Shown here piece after piece: positions 18,844-26,933 of a stretch of DNA of 43,014 bases. Each line of letters opens with the position of its first letter. Within the stretch, counting starts at the first letter, position 1. The position numbers and the translations under genes were made by a program. This DNA is from Okeania sp. SIO2C9 (GTDB lineage Bacteria > Cyanobacteriota > Cyanobacteriia > Cyanobacteriales > Microcoleaceae), in contig NZ_JAAHGO010000075.1 in NCBI RefSeq assembly GCF_010672455.1, positions 1-43,014 on the forward strand, read 5' to 3'. The notes below the pieces were generated by a model, which did no database searches, was not told the DNA's origin, and saw only the letters and a list, made by a program, of their open reading frames with translations.

Positions 18844-18893
18844 CGATGCAGCGCGGTCTTGGGGGTTTCCCCCATGAGCGACTGCATCAAGAC
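18844..18893. mobile_element. 50-bp palindromic repeat inside tnpB
   Basis: The outer arms GATGCAG and CTGCATC enclose an inner stem GGGGG-TTT-CCCCC. AAAG occurs on both sides (18840-18843 and 18894-18897), a possible short target duplication. The element separates SGKRVKR from GLYRTAN, which are contiguous in this tnpB family. I recognise the sequence as one of the palindromic repeats widespread in filamentous cyanobacteria. Confidence 0.82.
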
Positions 18894-19003
18894 AAAGAGG
18901 TTTGTATCGTACCGCCAACAAAGGATTAATTAATGCTGATGTTAATGGTTCTTTGAACATTATGAGAAAAGCAGTCCCAAATGTTTTTGACTATGGGATA
19001 GAG

Positions 19004-19047
19004 AAGCCAGTACGCCCTTGCGGGTTTCCCGACTTGAAGCAACTGGC
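19004..19047. mobile_element. 44-bp palindromic repeat near the tnpB end
   Basis: The outer arms GCCAGT (19006-19011) and ACTGGC (19042-19047) enclose an inner CGGG-TTT-CCCG. It interrupts the tnpB C-terminus between GIE and GVVVH, and it differs in sequence from the hairpin 110 bp upstream but shares its design. Like the others it has no coding capacity. Confidence 0.78.
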
Positions 19048-19139
19048 GTGGTGTTGTAGTTCACGAGCGTCAGGATAACACCTGCAAAATAAGGATATGT
19101 CTTATGTGACTATATTTTTATCAAAGTGTTGCGAGAAGA

Positions 19140-19169
19140 CCCGCGCTTTCCTGCAAGGAAGCGTCGGGA
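19140..19169. other. IS end hairpin (CCCGCGCT/AGCGTCGGG type)
   Basis: CCCGCGCTTTCC and GGAAGCGTCGGG form a stem with loop TGCAA. The same CCCGCGCT and AGCGTCGGGA pieces recur at 20429-20460 at the end of the intact tnpB. It is probably an end structure of an IS200/IS605-type element: the right end of the broken copy or the left end of the intact one. CACACAATGTGT at 19197-19208 is another small palindrome before the intact gene. Confidence 0.55.
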
Positions 19170-19240
19170 TGAATCGCAATCAATGTTGATATTTCACACA
19201 CAATGTGTTAAACTCTCAAAAGTAAATTAACTAGCAGTAG

Positions 19241-20446
19241 ATGGTGGAGAAAGCATACAAATTTAGGCTCTATCCAACACCAGAACAGGAAAACTTGTTG
19301 CGGAGAACTTTAGGCTGTGTGCGACTAATCTACAATAAAGCCTTGGCAGCCAGAACTCAAGCTTGGTATCAGAAACAGGAGCGTGTAGGATACAAGCAAA
19401 CTTCGGCCATGCTTACCAATTGGAAGAAACAGGAGGATTTAGACTTCCTGAGTAAAGTAAGCAGCGTACCATTACAGCAAAGTCTGAGACATTTACAAGC
19501 AGCTTTCACTAACTTTTTTGGTGGACGGACTAAATATCCTAACTTTAAGAAAAAACGGAATGGTGGTAGTGCTGAATTCACAAAGTCCGCATTTAAGTGG
19601 AAAGATGGTCAAGTATATCTAGCTAAATGTAGTGAACCATTACCGATTAGATGGAGTAGACAACTACCACCAGATTGTGTGCCAACTACAATCACAGTTA
19701 AACTTGATCCCTCTGGTAGATGGTCTGTGTCTTTGAGGGTCAATGACACTAGAAATTTAAAACTTACACCGGTACTCAAACAAATAGGTATTGACTTAGG
19801 AATTACCAGTTTAGTTACTACCAGTGACGGAGAAAAAATTGCTAACCCAAAGAATATAAACAAATTACACAAAAAATTGAGATTGGCCGGGAAGTCTCTG
19901 TCAAGAAAAACTAAGGGTTCTAATAATTATCAAAAGGCTAGGTTGATTTTAGCCAGGATACACGCAAAAATTAAAGATTCAAGGCTTGACTATACTCATA
20001 AACTAACTACTCAATTAATCAGAGAAAATCAAACTGTTGTAGTTGAGGAAATAGCCGTAAAAAATATGGTCAAGAATCACAAATTAGCTAGAGCAATAAG
20101 TGATGCCAACTGGTCTGAGTTAGTCAGACAGTTGGAATACAAGGCTGAATGGTATGGACGGGAATTAGTCAAGATTGACAGGTATTTTCCCAGTTCTAAG
20201 CGTTGTTCTAATTGTGGTCATGTAGTTGAGAAATTACCTCTAAATATTAGAGAGTGGGATTGCCCAGAATGTGCAGCTCACCATGATCGAGATATTAACG
20301 CTAGTATAAATATTTTGGCTGCGGGACTCGCAGTGTCAGTCTGTGGAGCGACTGTAAGACCATCTGGGAGCAAGTCTCGGAGGGCGGGTGCTAAGAAACA
20401 GAAAATCTCTAACAGTGATGCTAGGGAATCCCGCGCTGTCTCGTGA
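19241..20446 (+). CDS. tnpB: TnpB, IS200/IS605-type RNA-guided nuclease (401 aa)
   Basis: The frame is complete and keeps all key residues. After the N-terminal KFRLYPTPEQENLLRRTLG come RuvC-I GIDLG (Asp185), RuvC-II VVVEE (Glu269), a four-cysteine zinc ribbon CSNCG and CPEC (322, 325, 341, 344) and RuvC-III HDRDINAS (Asp351). Characterised TnpB proteins use an RNA from the element's right end to cut DNA at the donor site. No tnpA is nearby, so this is a solo-tnpB element that would need help to move. The stop codon lies in the loop of a terminal hairpin. It sits just before ruvB, 67 bp away. Confidence 0.93.
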   Translation: MVEKAYKFRLYPTPEQENLLRRTLGCVRLIYNKALAARTQAWYQKQERVGYKQTSAMLTNWKKQEDLDFLSKVSSVPLQQSLRHLQAAFTNFFGGRTKYPNFKKKRNGGSAEFTKSAFKWKDGQVYLAKCSEPLPIRWSRQLPPDCVPTTITVKLDPSGRWSVSLRVNDTRNLKLTPVLKQIGIDLGITSLVTTSDGEKIANPKNINKLHKKLRLAGKSLSRKTKGSNNYQKARLILARIHAKIKDSRLDYTHKLTTQLIRENQTVVVEEIAVKNMVKNHKLARAISDANWSELVRQLEYKAEWYGRELVKIDRYFPSSKRCSNCGHVVEKLPLNIREWDCPECAAHHDRDINASINILAAGLAVSVCGATVRPSGSKSRRAGAKKQKISNSDARESRAVS

Positions 20447-20465
20447 GAGCAGCGTCGGGAGGATG
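20290..20465 (+). ncRNA. Possible omega RNA (reRNA) of the tnpB element
   Basis: TnpB guide RNAs are known to overlap the 3' end of tnpB and end at the right end of the element. Here the hairpin 20429-20460 (TCCCGCGCTGTCTC with GAGCAGCGTCGGGA) spans the stop codon and is followed by GGATGTCAAG, a plausible right end. The limits are approximate: the 5' boundary is a guess and the guide would begin after the right end, near 20465-20470. No direct sequence proof is available. Confidence 0.4.
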
Positions 20466-20513
20466 TCAAGAACTATGATAGTCAATAAATAACTTAGCTC
20501 TCATTTCCTAGTT

Positions 20514-21668
20514 ATGGCCATAATATCTTCCAAAAAACAATCTCCACAACCAGAAAGGCCAGATGAAAACATTTTCTTAGCCTCAGAAAGTAAAAGTTCA
20601 TATAAAACCAAAAAATCAAAATCCAAAACTGAAACAGACGAAATAGAAGCTTTATTAGAAGCAGAGGCAACTGCTGAAGACAAAAATAATAGTACAAATG
20701 AAGAAAAAATCAGACCCCAAAAGTTAGCGGAATATATCGGACAAAAAGACCTCAAAGAAGTATTAAATATTGCGATTTCGGCGGCCAAATCGAGAAAAGA
20801 ACCTTTAGACCATCTGCTACTTTATGGCCCTCCAGGGTTGGGGAAAACTACCATGTCTCTAATATTGGCAGCAGAAATGGAAGTAAACTGTAAAATTACT
20901 ACTGCTCCTGCCATTGAAAAACCTAGAGATATAGTTGGTTTGCTAGTAGGTCTACAAAAAGGGGATGTTCTGTTTATAGATGAAATTCATCGCCTTTCCA
21001 AAATGACAGAAGAAATTCTATATCCGGCGATGGAAGATTTTCGGCTAGATATTACAGTCGGGCAAGGAAAAACATCTAAGACTAGGAGTATTCCTCTCAA
21101 ACCTTTTACTTTAGTTGGAGCAACTACTAGGGTTGGTTCTCTAACTTCTCCTCTGCGCGATCGCTTCGGAATTATTCAGAGGTTACGTTTTTATGAGGTT
21201 GATGAACTGAGTCTAATTATTATCCGAGCAGCAAAACTTTTAAATACAGCTATTACAGAGGATGGTGCTGAAGAAGTTGCCCGTCGTTCCCGGGGTACGC
21301 CTCGAATTGCTAATCGTTTACTTCGACGGGTGAGAGATTATTCGGAAGTGAAAAAGTTGACCCCTGTGAATGCTGAGGTAGCAAGTGAAGCGTTAGAGTT
21401 GTTTAATGTTGACCCTCTAGGTTTAGATTGGACAGACCGTAATTTATTGAGGACGATGATTGAAAATTATAATGGTGGGCCTGCTGGTTTAGAGACAATG
21501 GCAGCAGCGACTGGGGAGGATGCTCAAACTATTGAGGAGGTTTATGAGCCATATTTGATGCAGATTGGGTTTATGCAGCGCACTCCTCGTGGTCGGGTTG
21601 TGACTTCTGCAGGTTGGAGGCATTTGGGTTTTAGTCCTCCCGATGAACAGTTGAGTTTGAAGTTGTAG
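20514..21668 (+). CDS. ruvB: Holliday junction branch migration helicase RuvB
   Basis: RuvB forms the hexameric ATPase motor that, with RuvA, drives branch migration of Holliday junctions during recombination and repair. The 384 residues show Walker A GPPGLGKT (105-112), Walker B DEIH (156-159), sensor GATTR (202-206), the arginine-finger region PLRDRFG, and the C-terminal winged helix ([13 protein letters not shown]). The first about 65 residues are a charged low-complexity extension ([13 protein letters not shown]), so the protein is longer than the usual 330-350. The AAA core begins at [11 protein letters not shown]. The adjacent tnpB element may affect its promoter. Confidence 0.97.
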   Translation: MAIISSKKQSPQPERPDENIFLASESKSSYKTKKSKSKTETDEIEALLEAEATAEDKNNSTNEEKIRPQKLAEYIGQKDLKEVLNIAISAAKSRKEPLDHLLLYGPPGLGKTTMSLILAAEMEVNCKITTAPAIEKPRDIVGLLVGLQKGDVLFIDEIHRLSKMTEEILYPAMEDFRLDITVGQGKTSKTRSIPLKPFTLVGATTRVGSLTSPLRDRFGIIQRLRFYEVDELSLIIIRAAKLLNTAITEDGAEEVARRSRGTPRIANRLLRRVRDYSEVKKLTPVNAEVASEALELFNVDPLGLDWTDRNLLRTMIENYNGGPAGLETMAAATGEDAQTIEEVYEPYLMQIGFMQRTPRGRVVTSAGWRHLGFSPPDEQLSLKL

Positions 21669-21882
21669 AGAAATAGAGATTTTTATAGATATGTTTATAA
21701 TCTAGATTTACTATTAATTTTGACTGGGAAAGCTAATTCTTGCGGAGGTTATAGTGAATCTATAAAATAAATACATTTGGATACACTAAAATTCAGTGAA
21801 ATATATGTGAAAAGCTTGTTAAGCCTTAATTTACAAAGAGTTGTGTCATTATAATTTTTAGTAATTTTCTAATCCCTTAAAG

Positions 21883-22929
21883 ATGTACATACTCCATCTT
21901 TCAGATCTTGACTTTGGTAATCTGGATAAAGCTAAACTCTGGTCTAACCAATTAGCTGAAGATTTAAAAAATGAACTTAATATTCCAAGTCTTAATGCCC
22001 TTATTCTCTCTGGCGACATTGCTAATAAATCTACTCCAGATGAGTATGAAACTGCACAAGAGTTTCTGGATAATCTTTGCCAAGATTTTCCTCTACAGCC
22101 AGAGCAAATAATTATTGTTCCTGGCAATCATGACCTCAATTGGCAAAAGTCAAAACAAGCTTATACCCCTGTCCGACGGGAAGATTATGATGGTCCAATC
22201 ATTAACGAAAATGGCAAGAAAAAACCAGACCATAATTATGCCATTGATAATGATAGTTCATATGTCGAAAAACAAGATGAAAACAAGTATAAAGAACGTT
22301 TTCTTTACTTCAGCAACTTTTATAAATCCATCAAAACAAAACCATATCCTTTAGAGTACAAACAACAGTACATTTTTGATTACTTTCCAGACAAAAAGTT
22401 ACTAATTTTGGGTTTAAACTCTGCGTGGCAATTAGATCACCACTACAGAGATCGTGCCAGCATCAATATGAATGCTCTGACTAACGCACTTGCAGAAATT
22501 CGTCGCAACTCCGAATATAAAAACTGTCTTAAAATTGCTGTTTGGCATCATCCTCTTGACAGTGCTGGTAGTGACAGAATCACCGACCAAGGTTTTATGC
22601 AACAATTAGCTGTCTCTGGTTTCCGCCTGTTTCTGCATGGTCATATTCATAAAGCTGAAACCAGCCTCTATCGCTATGATATAAGTCAAAATGGGCGAAA
22701 ATTAGATCGGATTTGTGCTGGGACTTTTGGCGCACCCACAAGAGAATTAGTTCCTGGTTATCCTTGGCAGTACAATCTACTCAAATTAGAAGGTAATCAA
22801 CTAACTGTTGAAACCCGCCGTCGTGAAGAAGAGAATGGAGTTTGGAAACCTGATGCATGCTGGAGTCAGGGTGCTGGAAAAGATCCATTGGGTCGATATT
22901 TTATTGAGTTAGTAGATGACCCAAAGTAA
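21883..22929 (+). CDS. Calcineurin-like metallophosphoesterase with altered motif I
   Basis: The 348-residue protein has the family's metal-binding motifs in order: SGDIAN (Asp45), PGNHD (Asn82/His83), WHHP (about 222-225) and HGHIH (about 252-256). Motif I, normally D-x-H, reads LSDLDFGN, with Asp10 in place of the histidine. This should change the metal site or its preference, though a carboxylate could still bind. There is no signal peptide, so it is cytoplasmic. Two-metal phosphoesterases of this kind act on phosphodiesters, nucleotides or nucleic acids; the substrate is unknown. The next gene begins inside its 3' end (ATG at 22916), suggesting translational coupling. Confidence 0.88.
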   Translation: MYILHLSDLDFGNLDKAKLWSNQLAEDLKNELNIPSLNALILSGDIANKSTPDEYETAQEFLDNLCQDFPLQPEQIIIVPGNHDLNWQKSKQAYTPVRREDYDGPIINENGKKKPDHNYAIDNDSSYVEKQDENKYKERFLYFSNFYKSIKTKPYPLEYKQQYIFDYFPDKKLLILGLNSAWQLDHHYRDRASINMNALTNALAEIRRNSEYKNCLKIAVWHHPLDSAGSDRITDQGFMQQLAVSGFRLFLHGHIHKAETSLYRYDISQNGRKLDRICAGTFGAPTRELVPGYPWQYNLLKLEGNQLTVETRRREEENGVWKPDACWSQGAGKDPLGRYFIELVDDPK

Positions 22930-23852
22930 AAAGCCCTCAATCTATTCAAAACCGAATTACAATTCCAAGACAAGATGAGGGCAATATATTAACAATACCA
23001 AAAATTCATCTTATTCTTCACTATTTAGATCATTATGTACTGCAATTAGGAGGATATAACAGTAGTTTCAAACAAACAAGGTCGGTAATATTGCAAGAGT
23101 GCGAGATGGCTACTTGTCTAGCGGTACTTTTTGCAGATAAAATCTATGTTCCAGCAGTATCTTATTATCAATCTCCTATCTGTCGCCAAGTAATAGATTA
23201 TTATCAAGACATATTTGATCTAGGAATAATTTCAATTATAACTGATGCCTATTCCTTAGAGGAATTTCAAGATAATAGACTCCGAGAATATAAACTAGAT
23301 AGCAAAGAATACGCTCTTTACAAAAAAATATTAGATATTCAAAAAAATCCGCCAAGTATTTATTCTTGCCTAGAAAATACCACTTTAGTTTTATACGAAA
23401 AATGGGAACAATTTATTAAAGAAACTGATATTATTAAAATTTTTGTCAAAAAATCCCCCAAGGAATTTATTACTGAAAATTTGAGTCATAATATAGAAAC
23501 ATTAATATATCGACTTGAAAATCAGGCATTCATTGTTAAAAATGTATATCCTCTATTGTTTAATGAGCCTCACATCGGTACGTCTAACTTATTATTAAAA
23601 ATGATATGTGAACTTTTTTTTGAGTGGTTTACAAAAAAGCTGAACTCTGGGTTAGTAACTGATTTAGTTTATCTTAATCAACTTTCTATCAAGTCATGTG
23701 GAACTGATTTACCCTATAAAACTTTATATAAGAAGCTTAATCTAGAACATCCACACCTTTTAAATGAAATAAATATTTCTCAACCTCGTGAACTTCTCAT
23801 ATTGAAGAAAGATACTGAATGGAATAAGGTGATGTCTAATATTATGGCTTAA
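22916..23852 (+). CDS. Unknown protein overlapping the phosphoesterase; apparent +1 frame change
   Basis: From TTG 23091 or ATG 23106 the frame gives about 250 residues (CLAVLFADKIYVPAVSYYQS, ICRQVIDYYQDIFDLGIISI). The same frame stays open and protein-like upstream to 22920 (TIPKIHLILHYLDHYVLQLG), with no ATG. ATG 22916, overlapping the previous gene's end, starts MTQSKKPSIYS in another frame that stops at 22976-22978. Removing one A from the A5 run at 22928-22932 joins them as MTQSKSPQSIQNRITIPRQD. This could be a sequencing slip, a mutation, or real slippage. I do not recognise the family. There is no signal peptide and no clear membrane segment. Confidence 0.7.
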
Positions 23853-23920
23853 TAAATTTTATAAAATTACAGTACAGTTATATATGCTTCTAAAAATCAT
23901 ACTAAAGCTATAGACAATTT

Positions 23921-24048
23921 GGCGTTGCACAATTAGGAATGACGAAATTTGAAAGTAGATATTTTTGGATAATTCTTTCCTAAATATATTTAATATATTT
24001 ACAGTTGAAAATCTATTATCATTCTTGAATCTGCAAATGTGCAACTCC
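23921..24048. mobile_element. GGCGTTGCAC MITE, copy 1 (128 bp)
   Basis: It begins GGCGTTGCACA and ends TGTGCAACTCC, with GAATGA and TCATTC repeated inside the ends. It is flanked by GACAATTT and GACAACTT, an 8-bp duplication with one mismatch. A second member lies at 42306-42446 with a perfect duplication. It sits between two convergent genes and could supply a transcription stop for both. Confidence 0.85.
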
Positions 24049-24071
24049 GACAACTTAATATTCAAATCTGA

Positions 24072-24995
24072 TTAATTTTGTTTTTGTAAAGACAGTAAAG
24101 GTGGAGCTTCAGCTAGAGTAATTGTTTGTTTTTCTCCTATATTTTTTTTTCTCCACATTGAAGTACAAATTTCTTTACTTATTTCTATAAAACCACCCCA
24201 AGTATTAGCAAATTCTACAAGTTTTTTGAATACATTTTTCGATTCTAACGTCTTAGAAAAGTGAGCTGTATATATATAGTTTCCACTCTCTGAAATTATT
24301 TCATAAAATCCACAGCATTTCAGCTTTTCTTTGAGCAAGTACATCTCCTCTGTTTCTAATTCTAAATAGTTTTTATGGTTTAGATAAGAGGGTATTTTGA
24401 GATGAATATCAGCTACTCTGTGAGTATCTAGTGAAATATTTATTTTTTGAGAATCAGATTCACTTAATGGCAGGTCAAAAATTAGAAAAGATTCGTTATT
24501 AAAAGGAAAATGCTTTAAACCCTGTTTTGTAACTGGTTTAAAGATAAATCTTCGATCATCCTTATAACTATAAACTTCTGTTTCTACATAACCGTCAGCT
24601 TTTGGATGAGCTTGAATAATTTTTGCTGCTTCTTTGCTACATTTAGTTACTAAATCAAAAAGTTCTTTCGTGCGATATTTTTTTTTGATATCAATGCAGT
24701 ATTCAAGTGTAAAATGGTATTTATATTTTTCGGGTTTAATTTTGGCAAAGTTATCAAATTCAAAACCTATTTCAAGCAATGAATTAGTTAAAAATTTATC
24801 TATAATTGTTAAATCAATATGAGACTCTAATATAATAAATTGGGATGCTTTTATTCTCTTAAAGCCGAGTATTTCTCTTATAGCATCAGTTAATATTCCA
24901 ACTTTTTCAGGATATTCTATGGCTTGGATCAGAAGTATTTTAATGATTTGATTATTCAAATGTTCAAAAGGCTTTCTTTGAAAAGATAAAGGCAA
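24072..24995 (-). CDS. Protein of unknown function (307 aa)
   Basis: I do not recognise this family. The frame is long and codon use is like that of its neighbours. It is lysine- and isoleucine-rich, with no signal peptide or membrane helix. Visible blocks are LLIQAIEYPEKVGILTDAIR near the start, KAAKIIQAHPKADGYVETEV-like sequence in the middle (CSKEAAKIIQAHPKADGY), and YIYTAHFSKTLESKNVFKKL followed by VEFANTWGGF near the end. It is preceded 46 bp upstream by a 47-codon frame on the same strand and is convergent with the phosphoesterase pair. Its place beside unknown genes and mobile elements suggests an accessory function. Confidence 0.7.
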   Translation of the reverse strand: MPLSFQRKPFEHLNNQIIKILLIQAIEYPEKVGILTDAIREILGFKRIKASQFIILESHIDLTIIDKFLTNSLLEIGFEFDNFAKIKPEKYKYHFTLEYCIDIKKKYRTKELFDLVTKCSKEAAKIIQAHPKADGYVETEVYSYKDDRRFIFKPVTKQGLKHFPFNNESFLIFDLPLSESDSQKINISLDTHRVADIHLKIPSYLNHKNYLELETEEMYLLKEKLKCCGFYEIISESGNYIYTAHFSKTLESKNVFKKLVEFANTWGGFIEISKEICTSMWRKKNIGEKQTITLAEAPPLLSLQKQN

Positions 24996-25040
24996 ATTAT
25001 GGGAAGGAATAATATATTTTTGTAACCTATAACAAAACTG

Positions 25041-25184
25041 TTATACTGTTGAATTTATTTCTTTTTTATCTAATAAAATCCAATGTTCATCTTCCCATTG
25101 AGATAATATCTTTCTTAAAGATACTGCTTTTGATTCATTGTTTAAATCCCTAATTAAATCTTCTATCAATGGAGATAAATTCAT
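25041..25184 (-). CDS. Small protein (47 aa), unknown
   Basis: The frame starts MNLSPLIEDLIRDLNNESKA, continues VSLRKILSQWEDEHWILLDK and ends KEINSTV. Its composition is ordinary, it is predicted to be helical and acidic, and it looks like a real small protein rather than chance. It ends 45 bp before the ATG of the 307-residue gene, so the two probably share a transcript. No convincing Shine-Dalgarno is present. It may be a small partner or antitoxin-like protein; that is only a guess from size and position. Confidence 0.5.
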   Translation of the reverse strand: MNLSPLIEDLIRDLNNESKAVSLRKILSQWEDEHWILLDKKEINSTV

Positions 25185-25246
25185 ATTATTAGAGGAAATC
25201 TTGTTAACTTTATACTATTTTTTGGAGGTGTCTAATGATTCTATCA

Positions 25247-25804
25247 TTACCTTTTCCCTTTCTTTTTTGGCTTTCTCTTTTTGACTTTTGATTTTTTATT
25301 CTTGAATCTCGCTCTCTGTTCAACCACTTCAGGAGGAGGACCGTAATCCCCATCCGAAAAATATACTCGCTCTACTATATGTTGTGGTTCTACTTCAATC
25401 CACAGACGAGCCCCACCAGCTTGACTTTTATTAGGGTCATGAGGTTGATAAACTATTTCGCAAGGTCCATGAATTTTCAGAGCATGACAATAACCCTTTT
25501 TATCTCCCACTTTCACTGCAACTGCTGGATGAGAAGTTTGATTGTCTCGGTTGTAGTCAATAGTCTTTCGTAGAACATGAATAAAGGTATTGCCTGTACG
25601 TTTATTCTTGTTCCAAGTTCCTTGAGGACCACGACGACCGGGTTTAATTTCTGGCATTCCCCGATGGTTGAGAGGAATCATCCAAAGTCTTTTTCGCTTA
25701 TGAGCACCAATAACTCGATCTTGGTTCAGTAACTCTCGCAACCTACCAGTAGAAATATTGAGTAAAAAAGCAGCTTCTGTAGTAGTAACTAAAGAGACAT
25801 TCAT
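25247..25804 (-). CDS. HTH-containing conserved protein (185 aa)
   Basis: The N-terminus VTTTEAAFLLNISTGRLREL LN is a MerR/excisionase-like helix-turn-helix in which the recognition helix follows NISTGRL. A proline/glycine-rich stretch follows (GMPEIKPGRRGPQGTWNKN), then a compact region with HPAVAVKVGDKKGYCHALKI and PCEIVYQPHDPNKSQAGGAR. The C-terminus is a very basic tail (KNKKSKVKKRKPKKKGKR). It is probably a DNA-binding protein, but no target is evident. The start ATG at 25804 fits the HTH being N-terminal. Confidence 0.75.
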   Translation of the reverse strand: MNVSLVTTTEAAFLLNISTGRLRELLNQDRVIGAHKRKRLWMIPLNHRGMPEIKPGRRGPQGTWNKNKRTGNTFIHVLRKTIDYNRDNQTSHPAVAVKVGDKKGYCHALKIHGPCEIVYQPHDPNKSQAGGARLWIEVEPQHIVERVYFSDGDYGPPPEVVEQRARFKNKKSKVKKRKPKKKGKR

Positions 25805-26190
25805 AACTACAACGTTGGGGTTTTTAGATATTAGATAATTAAGTATAACTGTGAAAATGCAAAAAGCACTGTCTTAGTTTATGTCAAAAAAGACTCCCGT
25901 TAAATTTCAAAACCAAAGAATATCCACAAAAATTAACGGCGTTTGATTTAATGGCTGAGTTTCAAAGAAATAGATTAAAGCAATATGACTTAGACTGAAT
26001 TTTCCTAGTCTCTAATTGCAAAACAAAAATTAGTAATATGATTTTAAGTTAATTTCCTTTGATTTATGGCTTTTTTCATTAGCCTAATTAATAGATTAAC
26101 TTGTCAAGTTAGACACATCGTTTAATTATTTATTTTAAATTATCTCATAACAAGTATGGTATAACAGAAACTACAATTTAGTCAAAAATC
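25805..26190. other. 386-bp AT-rich divergent spacer
   Basis: This lies between the divergent HTH gene and the FMN reductase gene and must hold both promoters. I see a loose inverted repeat CCGTTAA (25898 region) with TTAACGG about 40 bp on, and a possible -10 region TATGGTATAACAG shortly before 26191. No gene or RNA is recognisable. Confidence 0.4.
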
Positions 26191-26736
26191 ATGGTAAAAA
26201 TCGTGGGAATTGGAGGTAGTTTGCGGTCTACTTCCTATAGTCAGCAAGCTCTAGAAATAGCAATTCAGAAAGTAGAAGCTCTCGGTGTAGAGGTGAATAT
26301 ATTGGATTTACGATCGCTCAATCTACCTTTTTGTAATGGTGAGGATGATTATTTAGAATATCCAGATGTAGAGCGACTCCGAGAAGCGGTTAAGCAGGCT
26401 GATGGTCTAATTTTGGCCACACCTGAATATCATGGTAGTGTTAGTGGTGTCATTAAAAATGCCCTTGACTTGATGAGTTTTGAACATTTGGATGGAAAGG
26501 TCGCAGGTTTAATTAGTGTTTTGGGAGGTCAATCAAATAGTAATGCGCTGAATCATTTACGGTTAATTCTGCGATGGGTTCATGCTTGGGTTATTCCGGA
26601 ACAAATTGCGATTGGTCAAGCTTGGAATGCTTTTTCTAGTGATGGTAAATTATTGAATGAAAAAATATCGGAACGTTTTGATAAATTTGCTCAAAGTTTA
26701 GTTGAGAATACTTGTAAAATTAGAGGTTGCAGTTAG
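26191..26736 (+). CDS. NADPH-dependent FMN reductase family protein
   Basis: This is a flavodoxin-fold oxidoreductase of the NADPH-dependent FMN / azobenzene reductase group, reducing FMN, quinones or similar acceptors in the cytoplasm. The 181 residues start with GIGGSLRSTSYS, the FMN phosphate-binding loop, and contain ATPEYHGSVSGVIKNALDLM, the second flavin-contact motif, and VLGGQSNSNALNHLR. The length is normal. It has its own promoter region and no evident operon partner. The physiological acceptor cannot be read from the sequence. Confidence 0.9.
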   Translation: MVKIVGIGGSLRSTSYSQQALEIAIQKVEALGVEVNILDLRSLNLPFCNGEDDYLEYPDVERLREAVKQADGLILATPEYHGSVSGVIKNALDLMSFEHLDGKVAGLISVLGGQSNSNALNHLRLILRWVHAWVIPEQIAIGQAWNAFSSDGKLLNEKISERFDKFAQSLVENTCKIRGCS

Positions 26737-26933
26737 TTTTGCTTGTTAAAAACCTATTCAAATTATCTTGAATGGTACAATTAAATTGTTGACTACTACT
26801 TTGCATAACTATTGATTACTAAAAGTCTTCCTTTACAACTGTTGTGAAAAAAACTATCCTGCCAGATTAACCTTCTTTAAAAAATAAAATTTCTTCTTTC
26901 TTCCTAATTTCAAGTTATCTCTTTATATACCTA

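Larger units (their letters stand above)
17766..19109 (+). pseudogene. tnpB: Broken tnpB (IS200/IS605 OrfB) with two hairpin insertions
   Basis: The frame starts MRLVERHIIQKKHRFYLEID. It carries the first RuvC motif SIDIGLNNLATLT, frameshifts near 18390, and continues as NGRPLKSINQYYNKVKSFL, IGTLIIGHNEDWKQ and ITEESYTSKASFID. A hairpin insertion at 18844-18893 follows, then GLYRTANKGLINADVNGSLN with the last catalytic Asp. A second hairpin insertion at 19004-19047 comes next, then GVVVH in another frame and a stop at 19107-19109. The zinc-finger cysteines are absent in this subfamily. At least three disruptions make it non-functional. Related TnpB proteins are RNA-guided nucleases. Confidence 0.88.

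Noticed and set aside
23859-24065. 68-codon minus-strand frame
   Set aside because: Most of it lies inside the GGCGTTGCAC MITE; composition and position argue for chance.
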